Shown in pieces: positions 18,744 to 27,210 of a stretch of DNA of 64,000 nucleotides. A program made the position numbers and the translations under genes. How positions within the stretch are numbered: position 1 is the first letter of the stretch; each line of letters starts with the position of its first letter. Under the pieces are notes generated by a model. It made no database searches. It saw nothing but the letters and a program-made list of their open reading frames with translations, and was not told the origin of the DNA. Origin of the DNA: Chryseobacterium balustinum (GTDB taxonomy: Bacteria > Bacteroidota > Bacteroidia > Flavobacteriales > Weeksellaceae); NCBI RefSeq assembly GCF_900168205.1, contig NZ_FUZE01000006.1:124001-188000 (forward strand), written 5' to 3'.

Positions 18744-19172
18744 TTACCAGTCATTGGCTCTTCTTCTTTTTTCAATCATTCCATCGATGGAAAATCTTCC
18801 GGCTCCAAATGAAATGATGATTAAGTAAATTGAAAGGTACAATAAGCTCAATTCTCGTTTATCAAAAGCATCTGCGCCATGAACTACAAACGCTGCAATA
18901 GCCATTGTAAAGATCAAAAATCCTGCTGCAACTCTTGTAAATAATCCTAAAATTAAGAAAATTGAACAAACAAATTCAGCAAAAACGGTTAATCCTAAAG
19001 AAATTTTCGGACCTAAACCTAAAAAGTCGTAGAACTTAATTTCACCACCATCAATTAATGTTTGAAGTTTTGGAAAACCGTGAGAGATCATTGCAAAACC
19101 TATAAATAATCTTACAAGAAATAGTACAATATCAAAAATTATAGGATTCGCTTTTGTGTTTGAATAGCTCAT
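18744..19172 (-). CDS. DoxX family membrane protein
   Basis: The protein has 142 residues with four predicted membrane helices, starting IIFDIVLFLVRLFIGFAMI. The DoxX-type signature is SHGFPKLQTL after helix 1, and AEFVCSIFLILGLFTRVAAG in the middle. Family members are small integral membrane proteins of poorly known function, linked in some species to quinone-dependent oxidation of thiosulfate or to oxidative stress. No partner subunit gene is adjacent. Monocistronic on the minus strand between the fsa terminator and era. Confidence 0.9.
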   Translation of the reverse strand: MSYSNTKANPIIFDIVLFLVRLFIGFAMISHGFPKLQTLIDGGEIKFYDFLGLGPKISLGLTVFAEFVCSIFLILGLFTRVAAGFLIFTMAIAAFVVHGADAFDKRELSLLYLSIYLIIISFGAGRFSIDGMIEKRRRANDW

Positions 19173-19241
19173 TGACTGAAAATTTTAACTAAAGTTAATA
19201 AAAATATCCGTTAATACAACGATGAATAGAGACGTTTTAGT

Positions 19242-20117
19242 CTATCTATATCCAAAATTCTTCAAATCGCGGTCATTTTTTCGCCAGTCTTTTTTCACTT
19301 TTACGAAAAGATTTAAGTGAATCTTTTTAGAGAAAAACTTCTCCAAATCAATTCTTGCTTCTGTTCCTACTTTTTTGATAGCCTCTCCTTTATGTCCGAT
19401 GATAATTCCTTTTTGGGTATCTCTTTCTACGTAAATAATAGAATCGATAAAGATAATGCCTTCTTTTTCTTTAAACATTTCGGTTACCACTTCTACAGAA
19501 TATGGAATTTCTTTTTCATAATTTAAAAGAATTTTCTCTCTGATAGCCTCGTTTACGAAGAAACGCTCCGGTTTGTCGGTGTACATATCTTTATCGTAGT
19601 ACGCCGGACTTTCGGGTAACATTGATTTTAATTTCGGTAAAATAATATCAAGGTTGAAAGCATTTAACGCAGAAATAGGAAGAATTTCAGCTTTTGGGAT
19701 TCTTTCGTGCCATTCGGTCGCTATTTTTTCTAGACCTTCTTGATTGGTTTGGTCAATTTTATTCAATAACAATAAAACCGGTACCGGAATTTTATTCAAT
19801 TTATCAATCAAAAATTCTGATGGTTCAGCTTTATCAGTAACATCTACAATGAAAAGGAAAACGTCTGCATCCTGTAAAGAGTCTTTTACAAAATCCATCA
19901 TTTTTTCCTGCAAACCGTATTTTGGGTCTAAAACTCCAGGAGTATCAGAAAATACAATCTGTAAGTCTTCTTCATTATAAATTCCAAAAATTCTATGTCG
20001 TGTTGTCTGAGCCTTTTGCGTTACAATTGCCAACTTCTCTCCCATCAACTGATTCAGAAGAGTAGATTTTCCGGCATTTGGCTTTCCAACGATATTTACA
20101 AATCCTGCTTTGTGCAT
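19242..20117 (-). CDS. era: GTPase Era
   Basis: An Era-type Ras-like GTPase followed by a KH domain. G1 is GKPNAGKSTLLN, G2 holds TTRHRI, G3 is SDTPGVLD, and G4 is LLNKIDQTN. The C-terminal KH type II domain has GIIIGHKGEAIKKVGTEAR. Era binds 16S rRNA near its 3' end and aids 30S subunit maturation in the cytoplasm. Length 291 is normal. It has a clear promoter about 33 nt upstream of the ATG. Confidence 0.96.
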   Translation of the reverse strand: MHKAGFVNIVGKPNAGKSTLLNQLMGEKLAIVTQKAQTTRHRIFGIYNEEDLQIVFSDTPGVLDPKYGLQEKMMDFVKDSLQDADVFLFIVDVTDKAEPSEFLIDKLNKIPVPVLLLLNKIDQTNQEGLEKIATEWHERIPKAEILPISALNAFNLDIILPKLKSMLPESPAYYDKDMYTDKPERFFVNEAIREKILLNYEKEIPYSVEVVTEMFKEKEGIIFIDSIIYVERDTQKGIIIGHKGEAIKKVGTEARIDLEKFFSKKIHLNLFVKVKKDWRKNDRDLKNFGYR

Positions 20118-20149
20118 ATAAAAGTATTAATTCGTTTTGTTACGATTTG

Positions 20150-20157
20150 CAAAGTTA
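20150..20157 (-). promoter_or_regulatory. Bacteroidetes-type promoter of era (-7 box TAACTTTG)
   Basis: An exact TAnnTTTG on the minus strand, 33 nt upstream of the era ATG. Confidence 0.6.
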
Positions 20158-20380
20158 GTAAAACAAAACTGGTCTTTCGGTCAATATTAAAAATTAGATG
20201 TCTAAAAAAGATTATTTTTGAACAAAATTTAATGAATACAGTCTGTGAAGTTTTGATTAAACTAAATACTTTTAAGAGTGTAAAGATATTTGACTTCGTT
20301 ATATTTTCGATTTAACTTAACTATTTAACAATGATTATAAAATTGGAACCTTTCGCAGCTAATTCCAAACGATTATTCTA

Positions 20381-20944
20381 ATGAATATTAAAGAAATTAT
20401 TGATACTATTTATTCACTTCCTCAAGTTTCAAAGGAAAGTTTGATACAGCACATTTCTGAAGTAAGCTATTCTAAAGGATTTTGCCTGATGGAAGCCGAT
20501 AAAGTGATTCCTTATATTTATTTTTTAAAGAAAGGAATTGTTCGCGCTTACGCTTCTACAGAAAGTAATGATATTACTTTTTGGTTTGGAACAGAAGGCG
20601 AAACCATCGTTTCTATGAAAAGTTATGTAGATGAAAAACCAGGCTACGAAAATATAGAACTTCTGGAAGATTGCGAATTTTATAGATTGGAAACCAGTAA
20701 GCTAAAAACTCTTTATAATGAAGACATTCACATTGCAAATTGGGGACGGAAATTTGCAGAACACGAACTCGTAAAAACGGAGGAATTGATTATCTCCAGA
20801 CAATATAAAACTGCAATGGAAAGGTATAAAGACTTGCTAAAAGAAAAGCCTTATTTGTTGCAGCGAGTGCAGTTGGGTCATATTGCTTCTTATTTGGGAA
20901 TTGCTCAGGTGAGTTTGAGTAGAATTCGTGCAGAAATCAAATAG
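20381..20944 (+). CDS. Crp/Fnr-family transcriptional regulator
   Basis: The 187-residue protein has an N-terminal cyclic-nucleotide-binding-like beta-roll. It contains LMEADKVIPYIYFLKKGIVRAYA and DITFWFGTEGETIVS, without the conserved Arg-Ser pair needed to bind cAMP. A long helix and a winged-helix end follow, with QLGHIASYLGIAQVSLSRIRAEIK as the recognition region. This type is common in Bacteroidetes, where it controls a neighbouring gene. The next gene, a small multidrug resistance transporter, is 178 nt downstream on the same strand, so local control of the exporter is plausible. Confidence 0.9.
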   Translation: MNIKEIIDTIYSLPQVSKESLIQHISEVSYSKGFCLMEADKVIPYIYFLKKGIVRAYASTESNDITFWFGTEGETIVSMKSYVDEKPGYENIELLEDCEFYRLETSKLKTLYNEDIHIANWGRKFAEHELVKTEELIISRQYKTAMERYKDLLKEKPYLLQRVQLGHIASYLGIAQVSLSRIRAEIK

Positions 20945-20958
20945 TATTAAATTATTCT

Positions 20959-21019
20959 CTCGCAAATTTAACAGATTTAGCAGATTTTTTATCTGTGGTG
21001 TCCGCTTGATCTGTGCGAG
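20959..21019. repeat. Intergenic inverted-repeat element with CTCGCA/TGCGAG ends
   Basis: The 61-nt unit begins with CTCGCA and ends with its reverse complement TGCGAG. Inside are AACAGATTTAGCAGAT and ATCTGTGGTGTCCGC, which pair partly (AGAT/ATCT and neighbours). This is the form of the short repeats common between genes in Chryseobacterium/Flavobacterium genomes (general knowledge). Only one copy was found in the window. Confidence 0.6.
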
Positions 21020-21122
21020 TTTTTAATTATAATTATCAAAAGAAATAAATTTCACTTTTTAACAATTGTAAAATTTTATTTCAGTTTAAAACCTCAATTT
21101 TGTGACATAAAATTAAATAGTA

Positions 21123-21449
21123 ATGAACTGGATTATTTTAATCATCGCAGGAATTTTTGAGGTCGCTTTTGCATCATGCCTCGGAAAAGTAAAAGAAACC
21201 ACTGGAAACGAGATGTATTGGTGGTTTGGAGGATTTTTGGTTTGCCTCACCATCAGTATGCTTTTGCTCATCAAAGCCACAGAAACTTTACCTATCGGAA
21301 CCGCTTATGCAGTCTGGACAGGAATTGGTGCAGTAGGAACGGCTTTGGTAGGAATTTTAGTATTTAAAGACCCTGCAAGTTTCTGGAGAATATTCTTCAT
21401 TTCAACATTGATTGGTTCTGTAATTGGATTGAAAGCAGTTTCTCATTAA
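21123..21449 (+). CDS. Small multidrug resistance (SMR) transporter, Gdx/SugE type
   Basis: The protein has 108 residues and four membrane helices. The essential membrane Glu is in MNWIILIIAGIFEVAFA. The segment LPIGTAYAVWTGIGAVGTALVG fits the Gdx (SugE) branch, which exports guanidinium, rather than the EmrE/QacE branch, which usually reads GIAYAIWSGVG. It acts as an inner-membrane antiporter, probably as a homodimer because no second SMR gene is adjacent. No guanidine riboswitch could be recognised in the leader. The upstream Crp-like gene may regulate it. Confidence 0.9.
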   Translation: MNWIILIIAGIFEVAFASCLGKVKETTGNEMYWWFGGFLVCLTISMLLLIKATETLPIGTAYAVWTGIGAVGTALVGILVFKDPASFWRIFFISTLIGSVIGLKAVSH

Positions 21450-21468
21450 AAGTAAAAGGTTTATTTCT

Positions 21469-21476
21469 TATATTTG
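21469..21476 (+). promoter_or_regulatory. Bacteroidetes-type promoter (-7 box TATATTTG)
   Basis: An exact TAnnTTTG match lies 14 nt before the ATG of the T9SS cargo gene, so the mRNA leader would be very short. Confidence 0.5.
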
Positions 21477-21490
21477 GGAAAAACTATTAT

Positions 21491-22201
21491 ATGAGAACAA
21501 AACTATTTTTTCTGTTTATCAGTTGCTCATTGTTTGGACAAAATGCAGAGCTTTTTAATAATGATTGGTATATCTCTCAAATTGTAATGAACGGACAATC
21601 AGTAAGTACTCCTTTCATGGATATTGCGCTTTCAAAGTCTAATTTTATTACATTTACATCGCCAGGCAGCGGATATGTTTTCAACTCAAAACATTTTAAC
21701 AGCTGTCAGGTTGAAATTGCTTTTCCAGTTAATGCAAGTACTTTTACCAAAGTAAGTTCCGGATGCACATTAAGCATGTACGGAGGAGGTAACAGCATGG
21801 CTGTTAATAGTTATGACCAAAAACATACGGATTTTTATATTTATCCTTCGTCAGGAGCTGTCTTTGAATATGAAATTATTACAAACAGTTCTGGTAAAAC
21901 ATTAATTGTTACTGATGCTCTCAATAATAACAAAATATATTACAACAATGCATTTTTAGGCACAAAAGAAAATTTGCTTAAGAAAACTTTTAAATTATAT
22001 CCAAATCCTTCTATAGATTTTGTAATCATAGAGAATGTTGAAAAGAACTTAAAATTAAAAATCAATGATCTCTCAGGAAAGATATTATTTGAAACTTTGA
22101 CATCGGATAAAACTCAAAAAATAGATGTAAGCAGTTTTGCAATTGGACAATATATTTTAAGCATAGAAAACTTTAAACCTGAATTTTTTATTAAAAAATA
22201 A
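21491..22201 (+). CDS. Secreted protein with type A T9SS sorting domain
   Basis: A signal peptide (MRTKLFFLFISCSLFG) is followed by about 130 residues of unknown function with several aromatic beta strands and two Cys (SCQVE, SGCTL). The last 75 residues are a C-terminal type A sorting domain of the type IX secretion system: KLYPNPSIDFVIIEN, then KINDLSGKILFE, then IDVSSFAIGQYILSIE, ending in FFIKK. The protein should therefore cross the outer membrane and be attached to the surface or released. The N-terminal domain resembles small lipocalin-like META/heat-shock domains in size but shows no diagnostic motif. Confidence 0.88.
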   Translation: MRTKLFFLFISCSLFGQNAELFNNDWYISQIVMNGQSVSTPFMDIALSKSNFITFTSPGSGYVFNSKHFNSCQVEIAFPVNASTFTKVSSGCTLSMYGGGNSMAVNSYDQKHTDFYIYPSSGAVFEYEIITNSSGKTLIVTDALNNNKIYYNNAFLGTKENLLKKTFKLYPNPSIDFVIIENVEKNLKLKINDLSGKILFETLTSDKTQKIDVSSFAIGQYILSIENFKPEFFIKK

Positions 22202-22218
22202 ATTTTCAACTTATAGTA

Positions 22219-22254
22219 AAAAATAGGCTTCATATTCTGAAGCCTATTTTTTAT
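22219..22254. terminator. Bidirectional terminator
   Basis: TAGGCTTCA pairs perfectly with TGAAGCCTA around TATTC, flanked by A-run and T-run. It lies between the convergent T9SS cargo gene and the methyltransferase gene. Confidence 0.88.
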
Positions 22255-23018
22255 TTCTTTAAAACGATTGGTAAAATTTCATTGAGTCTTAAACCGTATT
22301 TTTTTATCTCTGCATCAGAAAACTGTTGCGAATAAAAATTAGCTTCCACTTCAAAACCAGCATTCGTTAAACGATCGAAATAATCCATCCCATACCAACG
22401 AACATGATCATACTGCCCGAAATGTTTTTGTCTTTCTTTTGGATCTGTTATGGTGAAATCTTCGTAGGTTTTTTCCAAAGAATTTTTCATTGGAACCTGT
22501 AAAATCCCCCAACCTCCTGGCTTCATTACTCTATATAATTCGCTCATTGCTTTAGCATCATCCTGAATATGTTCTAAAACATGATTACAGAAGATAATGT
22601 CGAAACTTTCATTTTCAAAAGGCAAATCTAAAATATCTGCTTTCACATCTACAATCGGCGAATACAAATCGGCAGAAATGTAATTGAGATTACTCATTCT
22701 TTTAAATTTTCTCAAAAATTCCTGTTCAGGAGCAATATGAAGAACTTTATAATTTTTAATGAAAAAATCGGTTTCATTTTGAAGATACAGATACATTTGA
22801 CGGTGTCTTTCGAGACTTAAAGTTCCCGGAGACAAAGCATTTTCTCTTTGTTTTCCGTATCCATAAGGTAAAAATTTACGATAAGATTTGCCGTCGATAG
22901 GGTCATAAAATTTATCACCTTTAAAAAACTGATAGATCAACGGACGCGCCCAAATGCTCATCTTGATAAGCATAGGACGAGGGATTTTATTTAATAAAAA
23001 CTTAGTCAGCTTTTTCAT
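22251..23018 (-). CDS. Class I SAM-dependent methyltransferase
   Basis: The protein has 255 residues. The Methyltransf_11-type core includes YKVLHIAPEQEFLRKF at motif I (a degenerate Gly-rich loop: HIAPEQE instead of the usual GxGxG), ISADLYSPIVDVKADILDLPF, and then FDIIFCNHVLEHIQDDAKAM with RVMKPGGWGILQVPM. The N-terminal 75 residues hold a conserved FLPYGYGKQRENALSPG segment also seen in related Bacteroidetes proteins. Substrate unknown. Its ATG overlaps the map stop by one base (TAATG), so it is read with methionine aminopeptidase. Confidence 0.88.
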   Translation of the reverse strand: MKKLTKFLLNKIPRPMLIKMSIWARPLIYQFFKGDKFYDPIDGKSYRKFLPYGYGKQRENALSPGTLSLERHRQMYLYLQNETDFFIKNYKVLHIAPEQEFLRKFKRMSNLNYISADLYSPIVDVKADILDLPFENESFDIIFCNHVLEHIQDDAKAMSELYRVMKPGGWGILQVPMKNSLEKTYEDFTITDPKERQKHFGQYDHVRWYGMDYFDRLTNAGFEVEANFYSQQFSDAEIKKYGLRLNEILPIVLKK

Positions 23019-23827
23019 TAAAAATCCAATTGAAATGGCTTTTCTTCATCACTTACAATACCCAAAGCATCGTAAATATATTTGAAAGTTGATAGTAAAA
23101 CAGGTTTCCCATTGATAACACAAACATCATGTTCAAAATGCGCAGAAGGTTGATTATCAAGTGTTGTAACCGTCCATCCATCATTATGGAATTTCACTTT
23201 TTCAGTACCTAAATTAATCATCGGCTCGATAGCGATTGCCAAACCATCTTTGATGACTTTTCCACTTCCTTGTTTACCATAATTTGGAACCTGAGGATCT
23301 TCATGCATTTTCTTTCCTAAACCGTGACCCACAAGCTCTTTTACAACTCCATACCCTTCTTTTTCGCAATGCTTTTGAATTGCGTGAGAAATATCTCCGA
23401 TTCTTTTTCCTCTGATGCATTGCTCAATTCCTTTGTAAAGAGATTCTTTGGCAACTTTCAGTAATTTTTTGGTTTCAGGTTTTACTTCACCAATTTCAAA
23501 AGTATAAGCGTGGTCACCTACATAACCGTTAAGAATTGCACCACAATCTACAGAAAGTATATCGCCTTCTTTTATCTCTTCTTTATTTGGAAAACCGTGA
23601 ACCACCTGTTCGTTTGGTGAAATACACAAAGAATTCGGAAATCCTCCGTATCCTAAAAATGCAGGCTCGGCACCGTGATCTTTAATAAAATCGTGCGCTA
23701 ATTTATCTAAATATAAAGTAGTAATTCCCGGTTTGATTTCTTTTGCCAACATTCCTAATGTTCTGGAAACCAACTGAGCACTTTCTTTCATAAGACGAAG
23801 TTCGTCTATAGTTTTTAATTGAATCAT
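23018..23827 (-). CDS. map: Methionine aminopeptidase type I
   Basis: A type I methionyl aminopeptidase of 269 residues, which removes the initiator Met from new proteins in the cytoplasm. The dinuclear metal site is visible: Asp in SVDCGAILNGYVGDHAYTF (two Asp), His in VGHGLGKKMHEDP, and Glu in AIEPMINLG and SAHFEHDVCV. It belongs to the short, Zn-finger-free form. Cotranscribed with the downstream methyltransferase gene. Confidence 0.95.
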   Translation of the reverse strand: MIQLKTIDELRLMKESAQLVSRTLGMLAKEIKPGITTLYLDKLAHDFIKDHGAEPAFLGYGGFPNSLCISPNEQVVHGFPNKEEIKEGDILSVDCGAILNGYVGDHAYTFEIGEVKPETKKLLKVAKESLYKGIEQCIRGKRIGDISHAIQKHCEKEGYGVVKELVGHGLGKKMHEDPQVPNYGKQGSGKVIKDGLAIAIEPMINLGTEKVKFHNDGWTVTTLDNQPSAHFEHDVCVINGKPVLLSTFKYIYDALGIVSDEEKPFQLDF

Positions 23828-23837
23828 TTTTTAATAT

Positions 23838-23869
23838 AGATGTTAGATATTAGATGTTAGATATTAGAT
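23838..23869. repeat. Short tandem repeat, 14-nt unit
   Basis: AGATGTTAGATATT occurs twice in a row, followed by AGAT. The inner GATGTTAGA has its exact complement TCTAACATC at 23953-23961, so the gap between map and the HAD gene is a loosely palindromic element. No gene is visible in it. Confidence 0.7.
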
Positions 23870-23982
23870 TTTCAACTTTATGAATAGATCTTTTAATCCT
23901 AAACATCTTTACTTTCTTGATAAAATTATTAAAAGTGATATTAAAACTAATTTCTAACATCAAACTTCTAATTTCTCAAATC

Positions 23983-24414
23983 TTACCAGAATAATCCTTT
24001 TTTCTTTTCTTTTTTCAGTTTTGAATATGCTAAAACCTCTTTACCTTCTACTCGGAACTCAATTCTTTCGTTGATGATGTTGTAGATTTCTCCCCATCCC
24101 GGAAAACCACCTAAGTTTCTGTCGTCGATAAACCAGTCTGCATCCAATTTTCTCGACTGAGTTTCAGAGTCAAAAACTTCTCCTTCAAAACTTGAGTTAA
24201 TTGCGTAGAACTCAATACCATTCTTTTTACAAAACTCTACAGCCTCGTCTAAGGCCTTACCGTGTCTATACGTCCAAAGTATCAATCTAAAACCCTGAGC
24301 CTGAAGTTTTTTAAGAGTTTCAAAAGCGAAAATTTTAGTTTTCCCAATTGCAGGATAGGCATCATCTACAATAGTTCCGTCAAAATCAACAGCAATTTTT
24401 TTATTATTTAACAT
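23983..24414 (-). CDS. HAD-like hydrolase, BT0820 type
   Basis: The 143-residue protein starts with the HAD motif I KIAVDFDGTIVDD, whose first Asp would be the nucleophile. LILWTYRHGKALDEAV carries the motif II Thr. The acidic pair in DADWFIDDRNLGG corresponds to motif IV. It matches a small Bacteroidetes group of cap-less HAD proteins typified by BT0820; substrate unknown. It has its own promoter and sits 94 nt beyond the desaturase stop. Confidence 0.85.
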   Translation of the reverse strand: MLNNKKIAVDFDGTIVDDAYPAIGKTKIFAFETLKKLQAQGFRLILWTYRHGKALDEAVEFCKKNGIEFYAINSSFEGEVFDSETQSRKLDADWFIDDRNLGGFPGWGEIYNIINERIEFRVEGKEVLAYSKLKKEKKKGLFW

Positions 24415-24435
24415 TTTGTTGCGTTTTTAGCTGGG

Positions 24436-24443
24436 CAAAGATA
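24436..24443 (-). promoter_or_regulatory. Bacteroidetes-type promoter (-7 box TATCTTTG)
   Basis: An exact TAnnTTTG on the minus strand, 22 nt before the HAD gene's ATG. Confidence 0.6.
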
Positions 24444-24452
24444 CTAAATAAA

Positions 24453-24480
24453 TAAAAAGTGCCGAAAAACTCCGACACTT
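24453..24480 (-). terminator. Terminator of the acyl-ACP desaturase
   Basis: On the minus strand AAGTGTCG pairs with CGGCACTT (one G-U pair), followed by TTTATT. Confidence 0.7.
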
Positions 24481-24508
24481 CAATTTATAATTTATTGTTA
24501 AAATCTAA

Positions 24509-25489
24509 TTATTTTTTAACCCAGTTGAATTCAAACTGCAAATCTGGAGTAGAAATCCTATCTGTAATTTTCTGTAATCTTGAAGGAAGCTTTATTAAGT
24601 ATTCCTGAGCTTTCTCTGCTTTTTCAGTAAGACCTGTAATATGCTCAATCTTCCACTCATCAAGAAGATCTTTCATGATATTGATATAATCCTGACCCGT
24701 GTACACCATACATCTCTGTGCTGCATCAGAAAAATGACCCCAAAGTTCACCTGCCTTTTGACCAGACTGTCTCATCATGTGAGCCGGCATAACAATTTTT
24801 TTACGCATCATATCTTCGAATGCCAAAATCATTTCAGAAGGATCTAATTCTAGAATTTTAGCTACGAAATGTTTATATGCTTTTGCATGTCTTGCTTCGT
24901 CTGCAGCAATTACACCACACATTTTTGCCAATTTCCCGTTTCCTGTTTGTTTTGCCAAAGTACCCACTCTTCTATGTGAAACGTTGGTTGCTGTTTCCTG
25001 AAAACTTGTGTAGATGAAATTTCTGTAAGGATCCATACTGGTTCCGATATCAAAACCATCACTAATCAGATATTGGGTAGTAATTTCCATCTGTCTCATG
25101 TTTACTCTACCACATAAGTACAGATATTTACCGAGTAAATCACCGTGTCTGTTTTCTTCGGCAGTCCAAGATCTGATCCAGCTTGCCCAGGTTGGGCCAC
25201 TTTTTTCCTGATCAATTCCGTCAACGCTCATTAGCCAAGATTCGTAAGAAGGTAAAGCTTCTTCAGTAATACAATCCCCAATCAATGTTACAAAAAGATC
25301 ATAAGGCATTTCTTGAGCGAAAGTTTGAATTTCTTCTAAGTCATATTTAAAATCAGAGCTAGAAGGATCTGGTAAATAATCTGAAGGTTGCCAAATTTTC
25401 TCAATTGGAGTCAAAAACTTATCGAGAAAAGAACCGACTTCCTTTTCCAAAATTCCCATTACTTCTTTTCTTACGAGAGCATTATACAT
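24509..25489 (-). CDS. Acyl-ACP desaturase (soluble diiron type)
   Basis: The ATG at 25489 is used, since the codon before it is a TTG just upstream. The protein is a ferritin-like soluble desaturase (326 residues) of the stearoyl-ACP desaturase family. The diiron ligands lie in two ExxH pairs, EENRHGD and DEARH, plus Glu in the helices between. The opening has KFLTPIEKIWQPSDYLPDP, typical of the plant/actinobacterial desaturase group. It introduces a double bond into ACP-bound fatty acids, using O2 and ferredoxin in the cytoplasm. With fabI at 30396 it belongs to the lipid genes of the region. It stands alone with its own promoter and terminator. Confidence 0.94.
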   Translation of the reverse strand: MYNALVRKEVMGILEKEVGSFLDKFLTPIEKIWQPSDYLPDPSSSDFKYDLEEIQTFAQEMPYDLFVTLIGDCITEEALPSYESWLMSVDGIDQEKSGPTWASWIRSWTAEENRHGDLLGKYLYLCGRVNMRQMEITTQYLISDGFDIGTSMDPYRNFIYTSFQETATNVSHRRVGTLAKQTGNGKLAKMCGVIAADEARHAKAYKHFVAKILELDPSEMILAFEDMMRKKIVMPAHMMRQSGQKAGELWGHFSDAAQRCMVYTGQDYINIMKDLLDEWKIEHITGLTEKAEKAQEYLIKLPSRLQKITDRISTPDLQFEFNWVKK

Positions 25490-25510
25490 CAAAAATAAAT
25501 TTATAATTTA

Positions 25511-25518
25511 CAAAGATA
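25511..25518 (-). promoter_or_regulatory. Bacteroidetes-type promoter of the desaturase (-7 box TATCTTTG)
   Basis: An exact TAnnTTTG on the minus strand, 22 nt before the ATG at 25489. Confidence 0.6.
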
Positions 25519-25582
25519 AGCTTTATTTGTTATTTGTGACATAATATAATATGTAAGTCATACTATTTCTGACATAAATCAT

Positions 25583-25620
25583 AAAAAATACCGCTATCAC
25601 TATGATAACGGTATTTTTTT
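25583..25620 (-). terminator. Terminator of gpmI
   Basis: AAATACCG-TATCA pairs with TGATA-CGGTATTT around CTA, with one mismatched pair, flanked by A-run and T-run. Confidence 0.85.
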
Positions 25621-25638
25621 GATATTATTATTTGATTT

Positions 25639-27180
25639 TTAGCTTACTAAAATATCTCCCGTCATAATTGCAGGAATTTCAACACCCATCACTGATAGAA
25701 TTGTTGGTGCCATATCTCCTAGCTTCCCTGGTTTCAGTTCCCAGTTTTTATCTTTATCCATCACAATCAAAGGAACTAAATTGGTTGAATGCTGTGTGTT
25801 TGGAGAACCATCTGAATTAATCATAACATCAGAATTCCCATGATCTGCCAAAATGAAAACTGCATACCCATGTTCGTAAGCCATTGTTGCTACTTTTTCA
25901 ATGCATTGATCTACCGTTTCTGCTGCTTTTACCGCTGCTTCAAAAACTCCTGTATGCCCCACCATATCGGTATTTGCGAAATTTAAACAGATAAAATCAG
26001 CAGTTTCATTTTCCAGCTCAGGTAAAATTGCATTCGTAATATCATAAGCCGACATTTCAGGCTTCAAATCGTAAGTCGGAACGTCTTTCGGGCTTGGACA
26101 AAGCAATCTTTTTTCACCATGAAACTCTTCTTCACGACCTCCTGAAAAGAAAAAAGTAACGTGAGGATATTTTTCAGTTTCGGCAATTCTGATCTGAGTT
26201 TTTCCGTTTCTTTCCAAAACTTCACCCATCGTATCTTTCAAAACTTCTTCGTCAAAAACGACGTTTACATTTTGATACGTTTTATCGTAATTGGTTAGTG
26301 TAACATAGTGAAGATTCAGCTTTCGCATGAAATATTCAGGCATATCGTGCTGACAAAGAACTTCTGTAATCTCGCGACCTCTGTCTGTACGGAAATTAAA
26401 GCAAATTACTACATCATTATCAATGATTTTTCCTACAGGAACAACATTTCCAATCTGCGTTTCTTTAACCAAAATAATAGGTTTAATGAACTCATCAGTT
26501 ACATTTTCATCATAAGAAGTTTTTATAGCTGCAAGTGCATTGGTTGTTTGCAATCCTACTCCTTCAACCATGGCATCATACGCTAATTTTACACGCTCCC
26601 ATCTTCTGTCACGATCCATTGCGTAATATCTACCGATAACTGTTGCAAGATTTCCTGTAGTTTGCGCCATGTGATTTTGAAGTTCTTCAATAAAACCCAA
26701 TCCTGAATGTGGATCGCAATCTCTACCGTCAGTAAATGCATGAACGTAAACGTTTTCATTTAAACCAAAATCTTTTGCAGCAGACAAAAGTCCTTTTAAA
26801 TGATTGATATGTGAATGCACCCCACCATTAGAAACCAAACCGATAAAGTGTACATTTTTATTTTCTCTTTTCGCGTAAGCAAAAGCCTCCTGAATTACTT
26901 TTTCCTGTCCTAAAGTTCCGTTTTCGACAGCCATATTCAGTTTTACCAAATTCTGGTATACTACTCTACCTGCTCCCAAATTCATGTGTCCCACTTCAGA
27001 ATTTCCCATTTGACCGGCCGGAAGACCCACTGCCAAACCGCTCGCTTCTAAAGTTGTATGTGGAAATCTATGATAACAGCTATCTATAAATGGTGTATTT
27101 GCTTGAGCTAATGCAGAAACTTCAGGATTTGTTCCCAAACCCCATCCGTCAAGTATTGCCAATATTGCTTTTTTAGACAT
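25639..27180 (-). CDS. gpmI: 2,3-bisphosphoglycerate-independent phosphoglycerate mutase
   Basis: The ATG at 27180 (MSKKAILAILDGWGLG) is used; a TTG at 27201 almost touches the -7 promoter box at 27203 and is rejected. The 513-residue enzyme is the Mn-dependent GpmI of the alkaline phosphatase superfamily. It interconverts 3- and 2-phosphoglycerate in glycolysis. The catalytic Ser is in GQMGNSEVGHMNLGAGRVV. Metal sites include LAILDGWG, VHAFTDGRDCDP and FILADHGNSD. It is the last enzyme of its kind in the window and has its own promoter. Confidence 0.96.
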   Translation of the reverse strand: MSKKAILAILDGWGLGTNPEVSALAQANTPFIDSCYHRFPHTTLEASGLAVGLPAGQMGNSEVGHMNLGAGRVVYQNLVKLNMAVENGTLGQEKVIQEAFAYAKRENKNVHFIGLVSNGGVHSHINHLKGLLSAAKDFGLNENVYVHAFTDGRDCDPHSGLGFIEELQNHMAQTTGNLATVIGRYYAMDRDRRWERVKLAYDAMVEGVGLQTTNALAAIKTSYDENVTDEFIKPIILVKETQIGNVVPVGKIIDNDVVICFNFRTDRGREITEVLCQHDMPEYFMRKLNLHYVTLTNYDKTYQNVNVVFDEEVLKDTMGEVLERNGKTQIRIAETEKYPHVTFFFSGGREEEFHGEKRLLCPSPKDVPTYDLKPEMSAYDITNAILPELENETADFICLNFANTDMVGHTGVFEAAVKAAETVDQCIEKVATMAYEHGYAVFILADHGNSDVMINSDGSPNTQHSTNLVPLIVMDKDKNWELKPGKLGDMAPTILSVMGVEIPAIMTGDILVS

Positions 27181-27202
27181 TTTAATTTGATTTTTAAACA
27201 AA

Positions 27203-27210
27203 CAAATTTA
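27203..27210 (-). promoter_or_regulatory. Bacteroidetes-type promoter of gpmI (-7 box TAAATTTG)
   Basis: An exact TAnnTTTG on the minus strand, 23 nt upstream of the ATG at 27180. It fixes the start choice for gpmI. Confidence 0.65.

Noticed and set aside
20945..21122. A guanidine riboswitch before the Gdx-type gene
   Set aside because: No recognisable conserved loops; the leader is AT-rich with a repeat element.
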